From Limnovirga soli (GTDB lineage Bacteria > Bacteroidota > Bacteroidia > Chitinophagales > Chitinophagaceae), in the NCBI RefSeq assembly GCF_013106755.1, contig NZ_WHPF01000008.1, forward strand, positions 62,001 to 126,000: a stretch of 64,000 nucleotides of DNA, given 5' to 3'. Below the pieces are notes generated by a model. It did not search any database. It had not been told where the DNA came from and saw nothing but the letters and a program-made list of their open reading frames with translations. Each line of letters begins with the position of its first letter. The first letter of the stretch is position 1. The position numbers and the translations under genes are program-made. This document shows, one piece after another, positions 19,172-27,888 of the stretch.

Positions 19172-19426
19172 ATGTGTAATTGCGGAAGTAAAAGAGATAA
19201 CTATACCAATCAGGTACATTCCAATGCTACCAGCCGTTTTGAAACTGTGCAGGAAAAAGCCGCTGTACAGCAGGTGCAGTTTCAATATAATGGTAAAACA
19301 TCTTTAACTGTAATAGGCAATATAACAGGCACCCGGTACCGTTTTACTGTGCCAGGTGTTATTTTGGCCGTAGATTTAAAAGATGCGGCAGGCATGTCGT
19401 ATATTCAAATGCTATGCAAAATATAG
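19172..19426 (+). CDS. Small MCNCG protein, phage-like, function unknown
   Basis: An 84-residue protein. It opens with MCNCGSKRD and ends with a compact domain reading LTVIGNITGTRYRFTVPG and then VDLKDAAGMSYIQML. The Y-x-G-x-T-x-L-x-V-x-G-x-x-T-G-x-x-YRF pattern resembles small proteins I associate with tailed-phage and phage-derived gene sets, but that is recollection and not a search result. No signal peptide. It follows the DUF1360 gene by 40 bp on the same strand. Possible metal or cluster binding by the N-terminal CxC is speculative. Confidence 0.7.
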   Translation: MCNCGSKRDNYTNQVHSNATSRFETVQEKAAVQQVQFQYNGKTSLTVIGNITGTRYRFTVPGVILAVDLKDAAGMSYIQMLCKI

Positions 19427-19481
19427 TAGTTGCTAAAATCAGTTATTTTTTAGCCGGGCATGATTGCAATGGGCGGCTTTA

Positions 19482-19585
19482 CTTGCGTCGCACTCTTGTG
19501 CGGCCGGATAGATTATGCAGCTGTTTAAAAATGTATTTTTGCTTTGCCGGGTTATATCACCGAACCCCGCAGTGTGCGACGCAAC
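19482..19585. repeat. Inverted pair of type A repeats
   Basis: A plus-oriented core at 19482-19501 (ending GTGC) and a minus-oriented variant at 19570-19585 (GAACCCCG, then CAGTGTGCGACGCAAC), 88 bp apart. Inner ends carry ATGCAGC; outer ends carry CCGGGC (about 19455) and GCCGGGTCC (about 19608). It fills the 201-bp gap between two convergent genes. Confidence 0.88.
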
Positions 19586-19627
19586 GGCTGCTGCCATTGG
19601 TTTTGCTGCCGGGTCCATACATGTGTA

Positions 19628-21652
19628 TTACATTACAGGTTCAATCCAGGCTTCGTTTTCTTTAAGCAGGTTTATTAATTCATCTACCGCAATAGCACTG
19701 TCTACATTGCGCTTTACTATTTCTTTTCCCTTATATAAAGTTATTTTGCCGGGGCCGCTGCCTACATAACCAAAATCTGCATCGGCCATTTCTCCGGGGC
19801 CATTTACAATACAACCCATAATGGCTATTTTAACACCTTTCAGGTGGTTGGTGCGGGAACGTATTTTCGCGGTAGTTTCCTGCAAATCGAATAAGGTTCT
19901 GCCACAGGATGGGCAGGATATATATTCTGTTTTTGAAATACGGGTACGGGTAGCCTGCAGTATGGTAAATGCGGTAGCGTTTATAAACTGCTCAACCGTA
20001 GAATTGCTTAAATAATTTCTGCCGCTGGCATTTTGTGCATTATTGTTGTTGGTGGCGGTATAGCTTTTTTGAGACATGCCCAAACACAAGCCATCTCCAA
20101 AACCATCCAACAGTAAAGCGCCGCATTCTGTTGCAAAATGTATCAAATGTTCATCTGCCGTTTGCCAGTTACTATCGCACATAATTACTACCGGATTATG
20201 GATATTTCTTTGTAATAACTCCATAAACATACGGCGTACCGAAGGCATTGCCTGCTGATTGGTGCTGCTAAGGCAAATAACTACCGTATTGTCGTTCGCC
20301 AGCTCATTTAAATTGGTAAAATCGTTTAGTGAGGTTTGATCGTTAAAACAATCAATCATCACAAAATTAAGTGTATCGCTTTTCCAGGTGCCGTTAAGGT
20401 AGGCGCCGCTATCATAAAGGGGAAAATATTTTTCTTTATCATTAGACAGGTGCCAGGTGGCAGGGTAAACAATTACTTTCAGCGTACCAGGCAAGGCAAA
20501 ATCAAGCAACTCATTGCCTGTAAAAATATAATCTGCCGCCGCATCGCTTATGTTCCATTTATCGCTATTGGAATCATATGTATATCCAACGCTTTCTAAA
20601 TGGGCGGGACTAATTTTATTTATTTTGCTTAAGTCGGCAATTACCACCGGTACCTGATTACCGCCAATATTATTAATGGCAAAACTGGACCGTTTTTTAT
20701 AAACAAAAGGTGAGTATGGTATTTTTTCAATGGCCGGTACCGAGCCATTTGTATGCTTGTTGTTTACGGTACCCTGATAACGCTTAACCAGGTCTTTACA
20801 AACGGGCACTTCAAATTCGGGGTCTTCGGTTAAACTAACGCGTATGGTATCGCCAATACCATCCTCCAGCAGGGTGCCAATACCTGCGGCACTTTTTACA
20901 CGGCCATCTTCGCCATCACCAGCTTCGGTAACGCCAAGGTGCAGGGGGTAACATTCGCCAAATTCTGCATCCATTTGTTGTATAAGCAAGCGATAAGCCT
21001 GTACCATTACCTGCGGATTACTGCTCTTCATGCTAAGCAATATATTGTGGTAATTTTCATGGCGTGCTACCCGTAAAAATTCCATGGCACTTTCTACCAT
21101 GCCCATGGGTGTATCTCCATAACGGCTCATGATTCTATCACTAAGACTGCCGTGGTTGGTGCCAATGCGCATTGCCGTGCCATATTCTTTGCAGATTTTT
21201 ATAAGAGGTGTAAAGCGATCTCTTATACGGTCTATTTCCTCTGCATATTCAGCATCGGAATATTCCAGTTGCTCAAATTTTTTCTTGTCGATATAATTCC
21301 CCGGGTTTACACGTACTTTTTCTACTATGCGTGCTGCAATTTCTGCTGCATTGGGTGTAAAATGTATATCGGCAATAATCGGGGTAGTATAACCACGTGC
21401 ACGTAGTTCGTTTTTTATATTGAGTAAATTCTCTGCTTCTTTTTTACTGGGTGCTGTAATACGTACCATTTCGGCGCCGGCTTCTATACAGCGGATACAT
21501 TGTTCAACAGTGGCAATGGTATCCATGGTATCTGTTGTGGTCATGGTTTGCACCCTAATTGGGTTGAAATTACCCAATAAAAGATCGCCCACTTTTACTT
21601 CTTTGGTTTTTAGTCTGCTGTATTGCGTAAGTGAATTACAATATAATTGCAT
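19628..21652 (-). CDS. ispG: 4-hydroxy-3-methylbut-2-enyl diphosphate synthase (long form)
   Basis: A 674-residue IspG of the MEP isoprenoid pathway, converting methylerythritol cyclodiphosphate to HMBPP. The TIM-barrel part is residues 1 to about 290. A middle domain of roughly 230 residues is inserted, as in Bacteroidota, Chlamydia and plants. The C-terminal FeS domain has CPSCGRTLFDLQ and GCIVNGPGE, which hold the 4Fe-4S ligands. The frame is open 23 codons further upstream, but the family starts near MQLYCNSLTQYSRLKT, so 21652 was chosen. Its presence shows MEP-pathway isoprenoid supply, relevant to the UbiA gene at 35-36 kb. Confidence 0.95.
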   Translation of the reverse strand: MQLYCNSLTQYSRLKTKEVKVGDLLLGNFNPIRVQTMTTTDTMDTIATVEQCIRCIEAGAEMVRITAPSKKEAENLLNIKNELRARGYTTPIIADIHFTPNAAEIAARIVEKVRVNPGNYIDKKKFEQLEYSDAEYAEEIDRIRDRFTPLIKICKEYGTAMRIGTNHGSLSDRIMSRYGDTPMGMVESAMEFLRVARHENYHNILLSMKSSNPQVMVQAYRLLIQQMDAEFGECYPLHLGVTEAGDGEDGRVKSAAGIGTLLEDGIGDTIRVSLTEDPEFEVPVCKDLVKRYQGTVNNKHTNGSVPAIEKIPYSPFVYKKRSSFAINNIGGNQVPVVIADLSKINKISPAHLESVGYTYDSNSDKWNISDAAADYIFTGNELLDFALPGTLKVIVYPATWHLSNDKEKYFPLYDSGAYLNGTWKSDTLNFVMIDCFNDQTSLNDFTNLNELANDNTVVICLSSTNQQAMPSVRRMFMELLQRNIHNPVVIMCDSNWQTADEHLIHFATECGALLLDGFGDGLCLGMSQKSYTATNNNNAQNASGRNYLSNSTVEQFINATAFTILQATRTRISKTEYISCPSCGRTLFDLQETTAKIRSRTNHLKGVKIAIMGCIVNGPGEMADADFGYVGSGPGKITLYKGKEIVKRNVDSAIAVDELINLLKENEAWIEPVM

Positions 21653-21790
21653 AGTAAATGTTGTATTGCTTGTTTGCGTTACCGCAAATGATTTGCAAAA
21701 ATAACAATTAAAATACAGCATGGTTTAATGTGTATACTGTTATTATATGCTATTGCCTGCCGCTAGCTTATTTTGCGTTAGGGATTGCAG

Positions 21791-21876
21791 TGAAAAGCCC
21801 GCAGCCATGCGTAGTGCAACGCAGCCTGGCGAGGACTTGTAACGGAAAGCCCGGCCCTGTAAAGGGCAACGCCCAA
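21791..21876. repeat. GC-rich intergenic element, possible third repeat type
   Basis: This stretch is much richer in G and C than its surroundings and contains GAGGACTTGTAACGGAAAGC and a small hairpin (GCCC, 6 nt, GGGC at 21854-21867). It resembles multi-copy intergenic sequence rather than a gene. Only one copy is in this window. It lies in the 230-bp gap between ispG and the lipoprotein gene. Confidence 0.4.
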
Positions 21877-21882
21877 TTGGTA

Positions 21883-22692
21883 TTAATAAATTACTTCATA
21901 CTCCATCGAGGAGGGGCTTCCGAACATATCGGTTATATTGTTGGTAAAGCTGATGGTTTTTTTATCGGCTGATACTACGGAATTGCCGCCCTTGTAAGAC
22001 TTAACCGGGTTGGGCAATACATAGGTGCTTTTGTAACTAATACTGCCCATCATTGGGGCCAGTTGTTGCAGCATTTGCAGCGAACTGTTTTCGCTAACCA
22101 TGGAATTAATGATAGTGCTATCTGTTAAAACATTAGAAATTTTGTTGCCCTGCACACTAAAGGTAAATGCGGATGAAAATGGATTCCTGGTATTAGACAA
22201 CTGGCTGAACTGGCCACCTGCACCTGCAAGATCTTCGGGTAAATCGGCAGAGGCATCTTTATTCATTAACTTATCAGTAAAGCGCATTTTTTTCAGGGCT
22301 GCGGCAAATTCTTTTTTGAGCTGGGGCAACTGACTGATATTTTTAAAGGGTACTGACAAGTTTATTTTTACTTCATCGCTCATTTCATCCAAATGCAGCC
22401 ATAATTTGCCATCGTGCAGCATGGCTTTTTCCTCATCGCTTAATGTAGTTGCTGTATCAGTAAAGCTTTTGAAATAAATGGTAGTGTCTTTTTGTTGTTT
22501 TTCGCGGCCATCAGTTTCAAGGCTTTTACCAGTAAGCATTTGCATTTGAGACATAAACCCATCCATCGCAATATTGATGGAATATTCGCCAGAGTTATCT
22601 TTATTAATTACTACTTTTTCTTCTGTATCCAGGCAGGAAACCCATACCAAAGAAATCAAAACTGTAATAACGGGATACCCTAATTTTTTCAT
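21883..22692 (-). CDS. Lipoprotein of unknown function
   Basis: A 269-residue protein. The signal ends in a lipobox-like VSC (residues 18-20), followed by LDTEEKVVINKDNSGEYS, a start seen in Bacteroidota lipoproteins with an immunoglobulin-like or DUF fold. The middle is rich in charged residues (KKEFAAALKKMRF). No catalytic motif is visible. It starts 18 bp after the stop of the TPR gene, in the order batB - TPR - this gene, so it may be co-transcribed with the Bat genes. Confidence 0.8.
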   Translation of the reverse strand: MKKLGYPVITVLISLVWVSCLDTEEKVVINKDNSGEYSINIAMDGFMSQMQMLTGKSLETDGREKQQKDTTIYFKSFTDTATTLSDEEKAMLHDGKLWLHLDEMSDEVKINLSVPFKNISQLPQLKKEFAAALKKMRFTDKLMNKDASADLPEDLAGAGGQFSQLSNTRNPFSSAFTFSVQGNKISNVLTDSTIINSMVSENSSLQMLQQLAPMMGSISYKSTYVLPNPVKSYKGGNSVVSADKKTISFTNNITDMFGSPSSMEYEVIY

Positions 22693-22710
22693 TGTTATTT
22701 TTTTAAAAAT

Positions 22711-23307
22711 TTACCAATCTTTTTCAGGTTGCTGGCGGTTGGTTTTTTGCTGCAGCCTTTTTTGTAATTGTTTTTCTTTATCTCTTAATTCGTTTAGCTT
22801 TTGTTCAATAAGGTCTTTATTCAGCGGCTTATTTTTCTGTTGTTGCTTTTTATTATTTGCCGGTGGTGGCGGTGCAGCTTGTTGTTGTTTTCTAAGTTCT
22901 ATCAGCGCTTTTTGCAAATTTTCTCTTGCTTCCTCATCTGTTGGGTCTAGTAATAAAGACTGCTTAAAAGAGCCAATGGCATCCTGAAGTTTTTGCTGCG
23001 CTACCTGTACCACTCCCTTATTGTACAAGGCTTTTGCCTTAAGATTATTGTCGGTGCTAACTGCCGCATCGTCAAATAATTTTTCTGCATCTGCATTGTT
23101 ATTTAAGCGGCTATAGGCATTGCCCATATTAAAAGTGGCGGCCTTGTTCTTTGCATCGGTAGCCAGGGCGGTTTTGTATAATTCGATGGCATTTTTATAA
23201 TCACCTTTACGATAACTATCATTGCCCTTATTTACAGTTGTATTAGGATCCTGTGCCAAGGCAAATTGGCAAAAACAAATAGTTAATATGATAAATAAAT
23301 ATTTCAT
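22711..23307 (-). CDS. TPR protein of the Bat (aerotolerance) locus
   Basis: A 198-residue secreted protein. It has a signal peptide (residues 1-18, ending ALAQ), three TPR units over about residues 22-130, a Gln/Pro-rich stretch (QQQAAPPPP) and a charged tail ending QQPEKDW, a hallmark of BatC/BatE-type proteins. It lies downstream of batB on the same strand with a 117-bp gap that holds a repeat. In Bacteroides, Bat proteins help in oxygen tolerance and envelope stability; the exact partner role is not settled. Confidence 0.87.
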   Translation of the reverse strand: MKYLFIILTICFCQFALAQDPNTTVNKGNDSYRKGDYKNAIELYKTALATDAKNKAATFNMGNAYSRLNNNADAEKLFDDAAVSTDNNLKAKALYNKGVVQVAQQKLQDAIGSFKQSLLLDPTDEEARENLQKALIELRKQQQAAPPPPANNKKQQQKNKPLNKDLIEQKLNELRDKEKQLQKRLQQKTNRQQPEKDW

Positions 23308-23344
23308 TTTTTTGAGCCCGGCAGCAAAACTATTTGCTAATTTA

Positions 23345-23364
23345 CTTGCGTCGCACTCTTGTAC
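23345..23364 (+). repeat. Dispersed intergenic repeat, core type A
   Basis: Exact type A core, followed by TTTCAG and then ATGCAGC. GCCCGGC lies about 25 bp before it. It interrupts the probable batB-TPR operon. Confidence 0.9.
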
Positions 23365-23424
23365 TTTCAGTTATTTATGCAGCCAAAAGAATTTTAATAA
23401 TAGATTCAACTCAAAAACCCATCA

Positions 23425-24432
23425 TTAAGCCAATTGTTTGTTTTTTATTTCAGAGATAAACACTTCGGCAACTAACAAAATAATTGCCAAAGCCAATATA
23501 AAAGGTGTAAATGAAAAATAAGTTTTACCTCCATTTGCACCTTCGATTAATTTTTTTTCAATGCTATCCAAAGCAGTGTTTAATGCTTTGGTAGTAGTTG
23601 GTACATCTTCCATATGAAAATAGCTGCCTCCGGTTTTTGCAGCAATTTGCTGTAACTCCAGTTCGTTTAATTTACTAATTACAGTTTTGCCATTTGCATC
23701 TGTTTTATAGGTGCCTGCGCCGGGCTCAATAATGGGTGCACCATCTGCAGTACCTAAACCTACCGTGTAAATAATAATGCCATTATCTATTGCATCCTGA
23801 ATGGCTTTATCCACATTGGCATCATGGTCTTCACCATCGGTGATAAGCACAATGGCTTTGTGTTTTTTTTCGTTGGTAGTTAATCCGGTAATGCATCTTT
23901 CCAATGCATCGCTTATATTGGTGCCTTGTAAAGGAACGGCATCTGGATTGGCATTAGAAACAAAAAGTTTTGCTTCAGAAAGATCCGGTGTTAAGGGCAT
24001 TTGTAAAAAAGCTTGTCCTGCAAATACCACCAATCCAAGCCGGTTGTTTTCCAGATTTTCTATCATTAGGCTTACCAGTTGTTTGGCCCTTTCTAACCGA
24101 CTGGGTTTAACATCTGCACTTAACATGCTTTTACTTACATCCAGGGCAATCATAACATCAATACCGGCAGTTTTTTCGCCTTCTCCGTTTTGGGTACTAC
24201 GAAAATTAGTGGTTGCAATAATGCAAAATGAGAGTGCCACCAGGGTTATAATAAATTTAAAGCGGTATTTATTTGCTGAATAATTGCCCATTAACTGGTT
24301 TACGAGAGCCGTATCGCCCAGCTTCCTTTTTGCTTCGGCTTTTTTGCGTAATACCCACACAAACAACAATAACAATGGTATTAACAACAATAGGCCCAGC
24401 CAAAATTCAGTATGTTCAAATGAGAAGGTCAT
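23425..24432 (-). CDS. batB: VWA-domain membrane protein BatB/BatA
   Basis: A 335-residue protein with two N-terminal membrane helices (residues about 10-27 and 55-75), a von Willebrand A domain from about 90 to 285 with the metal site DVSKSM (DxSxS) and TDGEDHD, and a C-terminal helix near 305-325. This is the BatA/BatB layout. The ATG at 24432 is chosen; an in-frame TTG lies four codons upstream. Upstream MoxR ATPase and batA genes are not visible, because the next gene is an unrelated GntR regulator, so the locus is split compared with the usual MoxR-Bat operon. Confidence 0.88.
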   Translation of the reverse strand: MTFSFEHTEFWLGLLLLIPLLLLFVWVLRKKAEAKRKLGDTALVNQLMGNYSANKYRFKFIITLVALSFCIIATTNFRSTQNGEGEKTAGIDVMIALDVSKSMLSADVKPSRLERAKQLVSLMIENLENNRLGLVVFAGQAFLQMPLTPDLSEAKLFVSNANPDAVPLQGTNISDALERCITGLTTNEKKHKAIVLITDGEDHDANVDKAIQDAIDNGIIIYTVGLGTADGAPIIEPGAGTYKTDANGKTVISKLNELELQQIAAKTGGSYFHMEDVPTTTKALNTALDSIEKKLIEGANGGKTYFSFTPFILALAIILLVAEVFISEIKNKQLA

Positions 24433-24590
24433 TATGGGCTGCAATGTACAAGCATCGGGCCAAATAAAAATGCAAAAAATGATGGCTTAGTTTTGTAGCT
24501 AAAACTTAATTTTTGGATTGGCCATCGGGTTGTTGTTTGCGATATTTTTATATTTCTACTCTTTGGGCTATAAAAAGCCATTTGGATGGC

Positions 24591-25622
24591 TTATACTGAG
24601 TTTCTGAGGGTGAGTTTAAATGGTACTTCTACATGCTGCCTTTTTTGTTGCAAGATTAATTGAGCGGCCATTTTACCCATTTCATTAAAGTCGGTAGAAA
24701 TAGTTGTAATGCCATCCAGTATTATTTTTTTTATGGGTGTTTCGTTATAGGAGATAACACCCACATCAGTACCGGCTTTTAGGGTAAGCTGCATTAGTTT
24801 TTCAATAAGCTTTACCAGATCGTCTTCCATTACGGTAATATAGGTTTCGCCCGGCTGAATATCTTCTTTGGCAATATTGCTGATTACTTTGTAATTAAAT
24901 GCATAATCCTGGCAAAAACGATTAAAGCCATCAAGGATTTCCTGAGGGTAATAGCTGTTATCGGGAAAGATGATTTTTATGGTATGGTATTTACTTAACC
25001 TGTCGGCCGCCTGTTCCAATGCCTGATAAATATCTTTGGAGAAATTTTCATAAACGGCGGCATAATCGCCGGTAATACCGTTGATTTGTTTATCGAGCAA
25101 TATGAGTTTATCCTTTGGTATGGTATTAATTATTTCATGGGCCTTTTCACCGCCCTCAATAAAATGCGGAATGATGACATAGTGGGTATAATCTTCTGTT
25201 TTGTTGCTTACTAGTTTTCTAAATAAGGTATAATCGTTGTTATACACATAAAAATCTATTGCGGCATTGGCACCCATGGCTGCCACAAAAGCATCGTAAA
25301 TAATTTTTTTGTGGGCACTAAGTTTATTAAACAGCAAGCAAATATTATAGGCTTGCTCAAACTCCGTATTTTTTATAAAATATCCCTTACCAGGTACTGA
25401 GCCAAGTACACCAATTTTTTTTAGATAACGATAGCCTTTTTCTGCGGTATCTCTGGATACATCCAGCTCGTAGCTTAGATCGTTGATGGAAGGTAGGGTG
25501 TCTTGTTGTTTAAACCTGCCATGCTCAATACCCTTTAGTATACAATTGATAAGTTGCTGGTATTTGGGGGTGGCAGAGAACTCATCAATACGTATTATAT
25601 CATAAATACCCACAGGTTTCAT
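24591..25622 (-). CDS. GntR-family regulator with sugar-binding-type C-terminal domain
   Basis: A 343-residue protein. Residues about 14-85 form a GntR winged helix (LPSINDLSYELDVSRDTAEKGY, then a GKGYFI wing). The C-terminal 240 residues look like a periplasmic-binding-protein/LacI-type ligand domain, with a final strand VPFKLTLRNSV typical of that group. It would bind a sugar or similar ligand and control transcription. No target gene is obvious next to it; a perfect palindrome just upstream suggests autoregulation. Confidence 0.85.
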   Translation of the reverse strand: MKPVGIYDIIRIDEFSATPKYQQLINCILKGIEHGRFKQQDTLPSINDLSYELDVSRDTAEKGYRYLKKIGVLGSVPGKGYFIKNTEFEQAYNICLLFNKLSAHKKIIYDAFVAAMGANAAIDFYVYNNDYTLFRKLVSNKTEDYTHYVIIPHFIEGGEKAHEIINTIPKDKLILLDKQINGITGDYAAVYENFSKDIYQALEQAADRLSKYHTIKIIFPDNSYYPQEILDGFNRFCQDYAFNYKVISNIAKEDIQPGETYITVMEDDLVKLIEKLMQLTLKAGTDVGVISYNETPIKKIILDGITTISTDFNEMGKMAAQLILQQKRQHVEVPFKLTLRNSV

Positions 25623-25634
25623 ATGCTGATATTG

Positions 25635-25647
25635 TATTTGGCAAATA
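25635..25647. promoter_or_regulatory. Candidate operator of the GntR regulator
   Basis: TATTTG-G-CAAATA is a perfect palindrome around one central base, 13-25 bp upstream of the regulator's ATG. It also overlaps a GATATTTG on the minus strand that resembles a -7 element, so it could instead be promoter sequence. Confidence 0.35.
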
Positions 25648-25793
25648 TCTGCTTTTAGCAGGTATAATTAACCAGGGCATTTTGAAAAGGATAATGTGGA
25701 TTTTTTGACTAAAACTACTTTTTTAATACCTGCCCGGACGTTTTTGCTGCTGTACAAACCATTTTTTGTGTACATTTTTGCTGCCACAAAGGA

Positions 25794-25818
25794 GGAACCC
25801 TGAACCGAGCGTGGCAAG
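25794..25818 (-). repeat. Dispersed intergenic repeat, core type B
   Basis: GAACCCTGAACCGAGCGTGG then CAAG, preceded by TTTTGCTGCCACAAA and followed by GCAGCC and TTGCCGG. It lies in the 373-bp divergent gap between the GntR gene and the DUF3592 gene; apart from this and the palindrome I see nothing else there. Confidence 0.85.
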
Positions 25819-25995
25819 CGCAGCCACATATATAAACTATTGCCGGTAACAAAAAAATAGATAGCAAAGCTTAGCGGGTAATGTTTTAGCAGCGTTTTAT
25901 GGCATGGTTTATTTATTTATAGGCAGCAGAATGTAATTTCTTTGCGGAAAAGTTTTAATTTCAGCGCATCAAGCATAAAACTCAATACTTATAAT

Positions 25996-26430
25996 ATGAT
26001 AGCATTTCTGATCTTTAAGCTGGTGATTTTTATTGGACTGTTCTTTTTTCTTGGCTATTTCTTTGTGTACAAAACCATTTTAAAGTTGCTGAAAAGAAGC
26101 AAAGTTTATAAAGCCGGAGAGCATACAGCTGCTACAATTATGGATTATAAAGTAACCAAAGACTCATCTGGCGCCAAGCGGTATTACCCAATTATACAAT
26201 ACATTACCCAAAAAGGGGAAGCCATTACTGCACAGTCAAGAAAAGAGCGCTATAAGAAATACGATGTAGGTAAACAATTGAAAGTGTATTATATGGCCGA
26301 TGACCCTAAGAATTTTTATATTGAAGGTATTTTACCTATCATTAAAATTGCCGGTATAGTATTAGGATTTGCGGGTTGTTTGGTTTTGCTGGTAGAAGTG
26401 GGCAGAACCATTAATAAATTGATAGCTTAA
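25996..26430 (+). CDS. DUF3592-type membrane protein
   Basis: A 144-residue protein with an N-terminal membrane helix (IAFLIFKLVIFIGLFFFLGYFF), a soluble beta-rich middle containing YYPIIQYITQKGE and KVYYMADDPKNFY, and a C-terminal membrane helix (IAGIVLGFAGCLVLLV). The DP-x-N/F element and layout match DUF3592 proteins of unknown function. The ATG at 25996 is chosen; the open frame begins 18 codons earlier with TTG. Confidence 0.75.
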   Translation: MIAFLIFKLVIFIGLFFFLGYFFVYKTILKLLKRSKVYKAGEHTAATIMDYKVTKDSSGAKRYYPIIQYITQKGEAITAQSRKERYKKYDVGKQLKVYYMADDPKNFYIEGILPIIKIAGIVLGFAGCLVLLVEVGRTINKLIA

Positions 26431-26454
26431 CAACCTTTCTGTATAATTATATTT

Positions 26455-26506
26455 AAGCCGTTTACATTAGTTGCTGTGTAGCTGCTGATGCAAACGGCTT
26501 TTTTAT
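26455..26506. terminator. Bidirectional terminator between convergent genes
   Basis: Stem AAGCCGTTT against AAACGGCTT, with three more pairs past a mismatch and a long loop, followed by TTTTTT. It ends 3 bp before the stop of the next minus-strand gene. Confidence 0.75.
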
Positions 26507-26508
26507 GT

Positions 26509-27672
26509 TTAATTGGCTTTTACCCTTTTGTTTAATGGCTCTAATTGGTTACCCAATAATTCGCGAAATTGTTTGGGTCCGGTGGGTAATTCAATATATG
26601 CGGCACCATATTTTATGCCTTCCTCAATTACAGGAGAAAGCTCGCTGCCGGAGCGTTTGGTAGTGGAAGTTTGAAAATATATGGTAACTCCCTTTTCTTC
26701 TTTTAGCTTTTTGAAATAGTTATATAGCTTATACCTTTCACCGCCTTCTGCAAAATCTTCGCCATGGCTGCCGGCTGTTGTTCTTAAACCATTATTACCT
26801 ACCACTGCTTGCTTGCCATACATATTTACAAAGCTGTTGATAAACGGAATGGTACCCTCTGCCGTTTCGTATGCATTGCCTTTACTATCAAGATACTGAT
26901 AGGAAGAAAAACAAACACTAATAAGGGTATGTTTCCATGGTTTCATGGCCTGATAGCTTTTTATGATGGCTAACGAATCGTTTTGTTTGGTATAACCAGC
27001 CTGTAAGAAAATATCACCCACCTGCTGTTTACGGGCATTATCGCCAAATGGGCGTATCAGGTTTTCGGCGCTTTTTAAACCGGTTGCACCATCTACTACT
27101 TCACTAATTTCTGGAATATTATCATAAATGGCAGCCAATTTTTGTTGTACATCAGCAAAAGCTGTTAAAAAAGCGGGCTCCCAATATTTAGGTAGTTTTT
27201 CATCCAATATGGTAAAACTGCCTTTTTTTATTAACCAGTCCGGCGAGTAAACGCCGCAGTATAACCGCACTTTAATAGGTATTTCAATACCATATTTGGC
27301 TTTAAACTTACGGGCCCAGTCAATAGCCTGGTCAACACGGTTACCCCTTACAATCGCCCCGTTTTCTGTGGGTTGAATATCTTTCCAGTACAACTGAATA
27401 ATTACGCCATTGGTAATTTTCATCATATTATCATCACTGCCTGCAGGGTCAATCCGGTCATAGTCACGGCATACAAGGCCCTTTAAGGGTTGCTTTAACC
27501 CATCAAAATTGGATGGTGTTTCTATTTTAACATTGGGGTCTACCGTTCCCGAAGTTTGTAATACCTGTGCACTTTTGGCTGTTTTATTTGGGTTTTTGCC
27601 CTTTCTTGTTTTGTTTTGTTGTGCCGGTGCACAAGAGCTGATAAGCAAAACTGCGAATAGTAATTTTTTCAT
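26509..27672 (-). CDS. Lipoprotein with a TIM-barrel glycosidase-like fold, unassigned
   Basis: A 387-residue protein with a signal ending LLISSC (lipobox, Cys14). A basic linker (NKTRKGKNPNKTAK) is followed by a domain reading GVIIQLYWKDIQP, IPIKVRLYCGVYSPDWL, a central EISEVVDGATG and HTLISVCFSSYQYLD, then a final strand GAAYIELPTGP. This order of strands suggests a (beta/alpha)8 barrel of the glycoside hydrolase clan, but no known family stands out. E120-type or E/D catalytic residues cannot be assigned with confidence. It is an orphan flanked by convergent DUF3592 and a repeat-containing gap. Confidence 0.72.
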   Translation of the reverse strand: MKKLLFAVLLISSCAPAQQNKTRKGKNPNKTAKSAQVLQTSGTVDPNVKIETPSNFDGLKQPLKGLVCRDYDRIDPAGSDDNMMKITNGVIIQLYWKDIQPTENGAIVRGNRVDQAIDWARKFKAKYGIEIPIKVRLYCGVYSPDWLIKKGSFTILDEKLPKYWEPAFLTAFADVQQKLAAIYDNIPEISEVVDGATGLKSAENLIRPFGDNARKQQVGDIFLQAGYTKQNDSLAIIKSYQAMKPWKHTLISVCFSSYQYLDSKGNAYETAEGTIPFINSFVNMYGKQAVVGNNGLRTTAGSHGEDFAEGGERYKLYNYFKKLKEEKGVTIYFQTSTTKRSGSELSPVIEEGIKYGAAYIELPTGPKQFRELLGNQLEPLNKRVKAN

Positions 27673-27868
27673 GTTCTAAGATTGTACTTTACAAAATGCA
27701 ATAGTCGTGCCGTTAAAAAAATCTATTGCTGGGTTAAAGAATAATTTATATCGTTTAACAATTAGGATAGTAGTTTATATATAAAGTTTAATGCAAATAT
27801 AAATCACCATATAATGACCCATAAAAAATGCCATTATTGGCCCGGCATTATTTATCTATTAAGCTTTA

Positions 27869-27888
27869 CTTGCGTCGCACACTTGAAC
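27869..27888 (+). repeat. Dispersed intergenic repeat, core type A variant
   Basis: CTTGCGTCGCACACTTGAAC, preceded by AAGCTTTA and, further out, GGCCCGGC (about 27840). It lies in the 352-bp divergent gap; nothing else recognisable is there. Confidence 0.88.

Noticed and set aside
21653-21721. 23-codon upstream extension of ispG
   Set aside because: Not conserved in the family and rich in Cys and aromatic residues; MQLYCNSLTQY is the normal start.
23425-24444. TTG start at 24444 for the BatB gene
   Set aside because: The ATG at 24432 follows four codons later and gives the family-like MTFSFEHTEFWLG start.
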